Shown one piece after another: positions 7,374-11,402 of a stretch of DNA of 11,402 bases. Origin of the DNA: an uncultured Veillonella sp. (lineage in GTDB: Bacteria > Bacillota > Negativicutes > Veillonellales > Veillonellaceae); contig CALGLI010000269.1 of assembly GCA_937930265.1 (NCBI GenBank), forward strand, positions 1-11,402, given 5' to 3'. The notes below the pieces were generated by a model, which did no database searches, had not been told where the DNA came from, and worked only from the letters and a program-made list of their open reading frames with translations. A program made the translations under genes and the position numbers. Each line of letters opens with the position of its first letter. The first letter of the stretch is position 1.

Positions 7374-7397
7374 ATTCTATAGAATGCATTTCGCATT
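7374..7397. other. Overlapping palindromes in the putP leader
   Basis: ATTCTATAGAAT (7374-7385) is a perfect 12-base palindrome. It overlaps AATGC-5 bases-GCATT (7383-7397), an interrupted inverted repeat. Both lie between the putP -10 and its ribosome site. They could bind a regulator or fold weakly in the leader RNA. Function is not known, and short AT-rich palindromes occur by chance. Confidence 0.35.
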
Positions 7398-7407
7398 AAT
7401 CTTTTCT

Positions 7408-7436
7408 ATTATATCACAAAAATAATCTCACGTTAC
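7408..7436 (-). promoter_or_regulatory. putP promoter (extended -10 type)
   Basis: The minus strand reads TGATATAAT, a perfect -10 (7408-7413) preceded by TGN (7414-7416). The base run 17 away, GTAACG (7431-7436), is a poor -35, as is common with extended -10 promoters. The leader would be about 65 bases. Confidence 0.6.
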
Positions 7437-7458
7437 TACTTTATTTTATTATTTTATG

Positions 7459-7471
7459 TTGCATAATGCAA
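7459..7471. promoter_or_regulatory. Palindromic operator candidate for the antitoxin gene
   Basis: TTGCATAATGCAA has perfect 6-base arms around one central base. Partial symmetry extends outward (7454/7476, 7455/7475 and 7457/7473 also pair). It overlaps the -35 of the antitoxin gene promoter. RelB/DinJ antitoxins are ribbon-helix-helix DNA binders that commonly repress their own promoters at such palindromes. It also lies about 20 bases upstream of the putP -35 region, so it might touch both genes. Confidence 0.5.
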
Positions 7472-7487
7472 TACAACGGTTTATAAT
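7459..7487 (+). promoter_or_regulatory. Promoter of the RelB/DinJ antitoxin gene
   Basis: A perfect -10 TATAAT (7482-7487) lies 17 bases after TTGCAT (7459-7464), whose first three bases match the -35 consensus. The start would fall near 7494, giving a leader of about 27 bases that includes AAGGAG. Confidence 0.6.
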
Positions 7488-7520
7488 TTAGTTAATATAT
7501 TAAACAGAAAGGAGATTATC

Positions 7521-7811
7521 ATGAAATCTGCTAGTGTTAATGTTCGAATTAATGAAAATGTGAAACAACATGCTGAAGCTATTTTAGAAGACCTTGGACT
7601 TAGTCGCGCTGTCGCTATTGATTTATTTTACCGACAAATTATATTACATAAAGGTCTTCCGTTTGATTTAAAATTAAATACACCACCTCTTAGTACAGCT
7701 GACTTCAGTCCTTCCGAATTAGAAGAGATTTTATCTCGTGGAGTTGAGGAAACAAACCACGGTCATGGACGTTCTGCTAAAGAATTTTTCACTACTTTAC
7801 TAGGAGAATAA
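7521..7811 (+). CDS. RelB/DinJ-family antitoxin, no adjacent toxin
   Basis: A 96-residue protein of the RelB/DinJ antitoxin family, normally a DNA-binding repressor that also neutralises a RelE/YafQ-type mRNA endonuclease. The N-terminal half fits the family well: a ribbon strand SVNVRINENVK (about 5-15), helix HAEAILEDLGLSRAVAIDLFYRQI, then the typical KGLPFDLKLN near 50. The C-terminal half is acidic and low in motifs (SELEEILSRGVEE) and ends in SAKEFFTTLLGE, where related proteins carry the toxin-binding tail. The ATG follows AAGGAG by 6 bases. No toxin frame follows: only about 60 bases separate its stop from the terminator, and the upstream neighbour is putP. By hand count the gene is about 35% G+C, lower than sampled parts of eno, which hints at acquisition. 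It may be a relic, regulate other loci or pair with a toxin encoded elsewhere. Confidence 0.88.
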   Translation: MKSASVNVRINENVKQHAEAILEDLGLSRAVAIDLFYRQIILHKGLPFDLKLNTPPLSTADFSPSELEEILSRGVEETNHGHGRSAKEFFTTLLGE

Positions 7812-7872
7812 TTACAGTTTATTCTTACAGGAACTTCCCACAATATACGGAAAATACATATAGGTTTTATAC

Positions 7873-7898
7873 AAAAAGGACCCCTCAGGGTCCTTTTT
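7873..7898. terminator. Bidirectional terminator between the antitoxin gene and eno
   Basis: AAAAAGGACCC, a CTCA loop and the exact complement GGGTCCTTTTT form an 11-pair stem with A and T runs at its two ends. It can stop plus-strand transcription from the antitoxin gene (TTTTTCATTTT follows) and minus-strand transcription of tpiA-gpmI-eno, whose last stop codon is about 15 bases away. Confidence 0.92.
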
Positions 7899-7913
7899 CA
7901 TTTTCATATATTC

Positions 7914-9200
7914 TTATCGTTTGATGTTATAGAACACATCGCTACCACGGTATTGAGCTGTTTCTGCCAACATGTCTTCGATGCGAAGTAATTGGTTGTA
8001 TTTCGCTACACGTTCGGAACGAGCTGGTGCACCAGTTTTGATTTGTCCAGCATTCACTGCTACAGCAATATCAGCAATTGTAGAATCTTCTGTTTCACCG
8101 GATCGGTGAGAGATCACAGCTGTATAGCCTGCACGTTTTGCCATTTCAATAGCATCGAATGTTTCTGTCAACGTACCAATTTGGTTCACTTTAATCAAGA
8201 TTGCATTCGCTGTATCTTCTTTGATACCACGGGACAAGCGTTCTGTGTTCGTTACGAATAAATCGTCACCTACTAATTGAACCGTTTTGCCAAGGCGATC
8301 TGTCAATAATTTCCATCCTTCCCAGTCTTCTTCTGCTAAACCATCTTCGATGGAGTAGATTGGATATTTTTCGCAAAGTTCTGCATAGTATTCTACCATT
8401 TCAGCAGCTGTTTTCACTTTACCTTCGCCAGCTAAATGGTATTGACCATCTTTGTAGAACTCAGAAGATGCTGCATCAATAGCAAATACAATATCTTTAC
8501 CTACTACAAGGCCTGCTTTTTCGATAGCTTCTGTAATCACTTGTAATGCTTCTTCATTAGAACCTAAGTTAGGGGCAAAACCACCTTCGTCACCTACGCC
8601 AGTTGCCAGACCTTTTGCTTTCAATACACCTTTTAATGTATGGTACACTTCTGCACAATAGCGTAATGCTTCCATAAAGCTAGTAGCGCCGATTGGCATA
8701 ATCATGAACTCTTGGATATCTACATTGTTATCTGCATGAGCTCCACCATTTAAAATATTCATCATTGGCACTGGCAATTCTTTTGCATTCGTGCCACCAA
8801 GGTATTGGAACAATGGTAAATCATAGGATTCAGCTGCTGCACGAGCTACCGCCATAGATACGCCTAAAATAGCGTTGGCACCTAACTTAGCTTTATTAGG
8901 AGTACCGTCCAATTCAATCATAATGCGGTCAATCGCCACTTGCTCAGACGCATCAAAGCCTAAAATAGCAGGTCCAATGATGTCATTTACGTTTGCTACC
9001 GCTTGCAATACACCTTTGCCTAAGTAACGAGGAGACTCGCTATCGCGCAATTCCACCGCTTCAAATTGACCAGTGGACGCTCCAGATGGAACCGCTGCAC
9101 GACCGATCGTACCGTCTTCTAAATATACTTCTACTTCTACTGTTGGATTGCCACGGGAATCCATAATCTCTCTTGCGTATACATCAGTAATTACTGCCAT
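7914..9200 (-). CDS. eno: Enolase
   Basis: Interconverts 2-phosphoglycerate and phosphoenolpyruvate with Mg2+ in the cytoplasm, so it serves both glycolysis and gluconeogenesis. The 428 residues are full length for bacterial enolase. I see GNPTVEVEV and the flexible Ser42 loop (PSGASTGQFEA), then His155 in GGAHADNN and the catalytic acid Glu205 in GDEGGFAPN. The Mg2+ ligands are Asp242 (AIDAASSEF), Glu285 (SIEDGLAEEDW) and Asp312 (GDDLFVTN). The catalytic Lys337 lies in the LIKVNQIGTLTE signature, and His365 in SHRSGETEDS. The ATG is 12 bases past the gpmI stop, and its ribosome site AAGGAG overlaps that stop codon (TAAGGAG). It is the last gene of the operon and is closed by the terminator at 7873-7898. 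Confidence 0.98.
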   Translation of the reverse strand: MAVITDVYAREIMDSRGNPTVEVEVYLEDGTIGRAAVPSGASTGQFEAVELRDSESPRYLGKGVLQAVANVNDIIGPAILGFDASEQVAIDRIMIELDGTPNKAKLGANAILGVSMAVARAAAESYDLPLFQYLGGTNAKELPVPMMNILNGGAHADNNVDIQEFMIMPIGATSFMEALRYCAEVYHTLKGVLKAKGLATGVGDEGGFAPNLGSNEEALQVITEAIEKAGLVVGKDIVFAIDAASSEFYKDGQYHLAGEGKVKTAAEMVEYYAELCEKYPIYSIEDGLAEEDWEGWKLLTDRLGKTVQLVGDDLFVTNTERLSRGIKEDTANAILIKVNQIGTLTETFDAIEMAKRAGYTAVISHRSGETEDSTIADIAVAVNAGQIKTGAPARSERVAKYNQLLRIEDMLAETAQYRGSDVFYNIKR

Positions 9201-9212
9201 TGTTACTTCTCC

Positions 9213-10739
9213 TTATTGTACTAACAAACTTTCACCACTCATCGCTTCAGGCTGATCGATGCCACCTAATGCCAACATAGTTGGTGCTAAATCACAAAGC
9301 CGACCTGGTCGCAAGGTCACACCCTCTGGGGCTCCCACTAAAATGAGTGGCACCGGATTCGTCGTATGCGCCGTGTGCGGAATTTCTGTGGTATGATCCA
9401 CCATAACCTCAGAATTTCCATGGTCTGCTGTAATTAATAATTGACCGTTCATATCTTGAATGGCTTTCACAATCTCTGAAAGCCCTGCATCTACGGCTAA
9501 AATCGCTCGTTTTGCGGCTTCAAAATCACCTGTATGTCCGACCATATCTGGGTTCGCATAGTTCAAGATAATCATATCATACTCGCCACTGCGAATGGCG
9601 GATACAACCTTTTCTGTTACCTCTGGAGCACTCATCTCTGGTTGCAAATCATAGGTTGCCACCTTCGGAGATGGTACCAAGATTCGATCTTCTCCAGGGA
9701 ACACATCTTCCTTGCCACCATTGAAGAAATACGTCATATGAGCATATTTCTCTGTTTCTGCAATGCGCAATTGACGATAGCCTCCCTTGGATAACACTTC
9801 TCCTAAGGTATCTGTTAACTGCTCTTTATCATACACTACAGGCACTGGCAAGTCTGCTTCATGCCGAGTCATGCTCGCCACATAGGAACCTTGCAATACA
9901 TGGTTTCGTTCAAATCCAGTGAAATCAGGATCTACCATAGCACGCACTAATTGACGAGCCCGATCAGGACGGAAGTTAAAGAATAAGATTGCATCTCCAT
10001 CATGCATACCTGTATACCCTTCCACCACAGATGGAATGACAAATTCATCTGTCGTTTCATCAGCATAACTGTGTTCTACCGCTTCATGGGCACAACCTAC
10101 TTCTGTGCCACTACCACATACTATGGCATTATACGCCAGTTGTACTCGTTCCCATCGTTGGTCACGGTCCATACCATAATACCGGCCACCTACCGTCGCA
10201 ATGGAGCCTAAGCCCAATTCATTACAATATACAGCAATATCATCAATATAGGCCAACGCACTTTGTGGAGGCACATCCCTTCCATCTAAGAAAGCGTGGA
10301 TGTACACAGTTCCTACACCAGCATCCTTAGCGCCACGAAGCAAGGCTTTCAAATGGTCAATATGGGAATGAACGCCCCCGTCAGATAATAAGCCCACTAG
10401 ATGCAGGGCTTGTTTAGCCCCTTCTTCATAGGCTTTCACCAAAGTAGGACGAGTGAACAAGGTCCCCTCTTGGGCTTCTTTTGTGATGCGCGTCAATTCT
10501 TGATATACAATACGTCCAGCGCCGATATTCAAATGGCCTACTTCGGAGTTTCCCATTTGTCCATCCGGCAGACCTACGGCCATGCCAGACGCTTCTAACA
10601 AGGTGTGAGGACACGTGTCCCATAGGTCTAAAAATGTTCGGGGGTTCGCTTGTACCACCGCATTGGTTGGGTCTTGACCATCCCCAATACCGAATCCATC
10701 AAGGATCGTTAGCATCACTGGTCCTTTTAATTTTGCCAT
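9213..10739 (-). CDS. gpmI: Cofactor-independent phosphoglycerate mutase (iPGM)
   Basis: Interconverts 3- and 2-phosphoglycerate without 2,3-bisphosphoglycerate, using two Mn2+ and a phosphoserine intermediate in the alkaline phosphatase fold. The protein has 508 residues, normal for the family. Asp14 (ILDGFG), catalytic Ser65 (GQMGNSEVGHLNIGAGR), Asp439-His440 (TADHGNSE), Asp398 and His402 (NPDMVGHTGD) and His458 (HTAHTT) form the metal sites. LLSDGGVHSH, HAFLDGRDVPP, GRYYGMDRD and NFRPDRAR are the substrate-binding blocks. The ATG at 10739 follows GAGGT by 5 bases and lies 19 bases after the tpiA stop. Gene order tpiA-gpmI-eno is the common Firmicutes arrangement. Mn2+ dependence makes iPGM sensitive to pH and metal in spore-formers; whether that matters here is unknown. 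Confidence 0.98.
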   Translation of the reverse strand: MAKLKGPVMLTILDGFGIGDGQDPTNAVVQANPRTFLDLWDTCPHTLLEASGMAVGLPDGQMGNSEVGHLNIGAGRIVYQELTRITKEAQEGTLFTRPTLVKAYEEGAKQALHLVGLLSDGGVHSHIDHLKALLRGAKDAGVGTVYIHAFLDGRDVPPQSALAYIDDIAVYCNELGLGSIATVGGRYYGMDRDQRWERVQLAYNAIVCGSGTEVGCAHEAVEHSYADETTDEFVIPSVVEGYTGMHDGDAILFFNFRPDRARQLVRAMVDPDFTGFERNHVLQGSYVASMTRHEADLPVPVVYDKEQLTDTLGEVLSKGGYRQLRIAETEKYAHMTYFFNGGKEDVFPGEDRILVPSPKVATYDLQPEMSAPEVTEKVVSAIRSGEYDMIILNYANPDMVGHTGDFEAAKRAILAVDAGLSEIVKAIQDMNGQLLITADHGNSEVMVDHTTEIPHTAHTTNPVPLILVGAPEGVTLRPGRLCDLAPTMLALGGIDQPEAMSGESLLVQ

Positions 10740-10758
10740 ACTTTACCTCAAACCTATG

Positions 10759-11402
10759 TTAACAGGCCTTAATAATGCCTGTGAAAGTCTCTGCTTCCAA
10801 GGAAGCACCGCCCACTAAAGCCCCATCTACATGAGGTCGGGCTAAAATATCTTTTGCATTCTCTGGTTTTACACTGCCACCATAGAGAATACGTACTTGT
10901 TCTGCAATTTCAGGTGTGTACATAGCAGCGATTTTCTCACGAATGCTTTGGCATACTTCGCCTGCTTGTTCCGCCGTCGCTGTACGACCTGTGCCAATGG
11001 CCCAAATCGGTTCGTAAGCAATGACAACTTCCGTCATTTCTTCTGCAGGTACTCCATGCAATCCCATTTCTAGTTGTGAATGAATGAACGCCACCGTTTC
11101 CCCGCTTTCACGTTGATTTAAACTTTCACCTACGCAAAGGATGGGGCTCATACCATGTTGTAAGACGATGCGTACACGTTTGTTTACACAGCGATCTACT
11201 TCTTTAAAGATAGAACGGCGCTCGGAATGCCCCACAATCACGTAAGACACGCCTAAATCGGTCAACATTGAAGGGGATACTTCCCCTGTATAAGCACCAG
11301 ATTCTTCGTGAAATACGTTTTGTGCCCCTACACGAACCTTCGTATCTTCCGCTAAATCAGCTACCGTGCTGATAGCTGTAAATGGAGGACATACCACCAC
11401 TT
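10759..11402 (-). CDS. tpiA: Triosephosphate isomerase (5' end cut off)
   Basis: Interconverts dihydroxyacetone phosphate and glyceraldehyde 3-phosphate in the cytoplasm. The window holds 213 codons plus stop. About 35-40 N-terminal residues, including the catalytic Lys of the first strand, lie beyond the right edge. The first complete codon, GTG, belongs to the internal VVVCPPFTA segment and is not a start. The catalytic His is visible in IVGHSERR and the catalytic Glu in AYEPIWAIGTGRTAT, whose second part is the loop that closes over the substrate. LCVGE, ILYGGSVKPEN and DGALVGGASL supply the phosphate-binding end of the TIM barrel. It is the upstream member of tpiA-gpmI-eno here. Its own promoter and any pgk or gap genes are outside the window. 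Confidence 0.97.
   Translation of the reverse strand, partial: VVVCPPFTAISTVADLAEDTKVRVGAQNVFHEESGAYTGEVSPSMLTDLGVSYVIVGHSERRSIFKEVDRCVNKRVRIVLQHGMSPILCVGESLNQRESGETVAFIHSQLEMGLHGVPAEEMTEVVIAYEPIWAIGTGRTATAEQAGEVCQSIREKIAAMYTPEIAEQVRILYGGSVKPENAKDILARPHVDGALVGGASLEAETFTGIIKAC

Noticed and set aside
7812..7872. A possible toxin gene after the RelB/DinJ antitoxin
   Set aside because: Only about 60 bases remain before the terminator, with no ribosome site and start codon followed by a usable frame.
1..11402. CRISPR arrays, tRNA or rRNA genes, insertion sequences, prophage or defence cassettes
   Set aside because: No repeated spaced units, no cloverleaf-like or rRNA segments, and no transposase, integrase or nuclease frames were found. 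Nearly all coding space is core metabolism.

Overview
The window looks like a chromosomal housekeeping segment from a low-G+C, Gram-positive-type bacterium. The genes have strong AGGAGG-type ribosome sites and TATAAT-type promoters, some starts are TTG or GTG, and the protein sequences read as Firmicutes. My impression is a Veillonella-like member of the Negativicutes. That rests on protein flavour alone, since no rRNA or other marker is present, so treat it as inference.

Layout, left to right: (1) 1-5398, minus strand: a compact cluster transcribed recQ - thyA - folA - tex. RecQ is a DNA helicase. ThyA makes dTMP and releases dihydrofolate, and FolA reduces that dihydrofolate back to tetrahydrofolate. 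Tex is an S1-domain nucleic-acid-binding factor and is cut by the left edge. A good promoter lies just upstream of recQ. recQ/thyA and folA/tex are nearly touching, while thyA/folA are separated by 162 bases holding a perfect hairpin. (2) 5399-5852: about 450 bases without a gene, holding the recQ promoter on one side and the putP terminator on the other. (3) 5853-7334, minus: putP, a sodium/proline symporter. (4) 7335-7520: a divergent regulatory region with back-to-back promoters and short palindromes. (5) 7521-7811, plus: the only plus-strand gene, a RelB/DinJ-family antitoxin with no toxin gene beside it. (6) 7873-7898: a symmetric terminator shared by the antitoxin gene and the converging operon. 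(7) 7914-11402, minus: a lower-glycolysis operon tpiA (cut by the right edge) - gpmI - eno. It interconverts triose phosphates and takes 3-phosphoglycerate through 2-phosphoglycerate to phosphoenolpyruvate, or the reverse in gluconeogenesis.

Most of this is conserved core metabolism, and I see no new defence, CRISPR, phage or biosynthetic system. The least ordinary items are the solitary, AT-richer antitoxin gene with its own palindromic operator candidate, the divergent control region it shares with putP, the thyA/folA hairpin, and a thymidylate synthase of the Bacillus ThyA/phage phi3T-like subclass.
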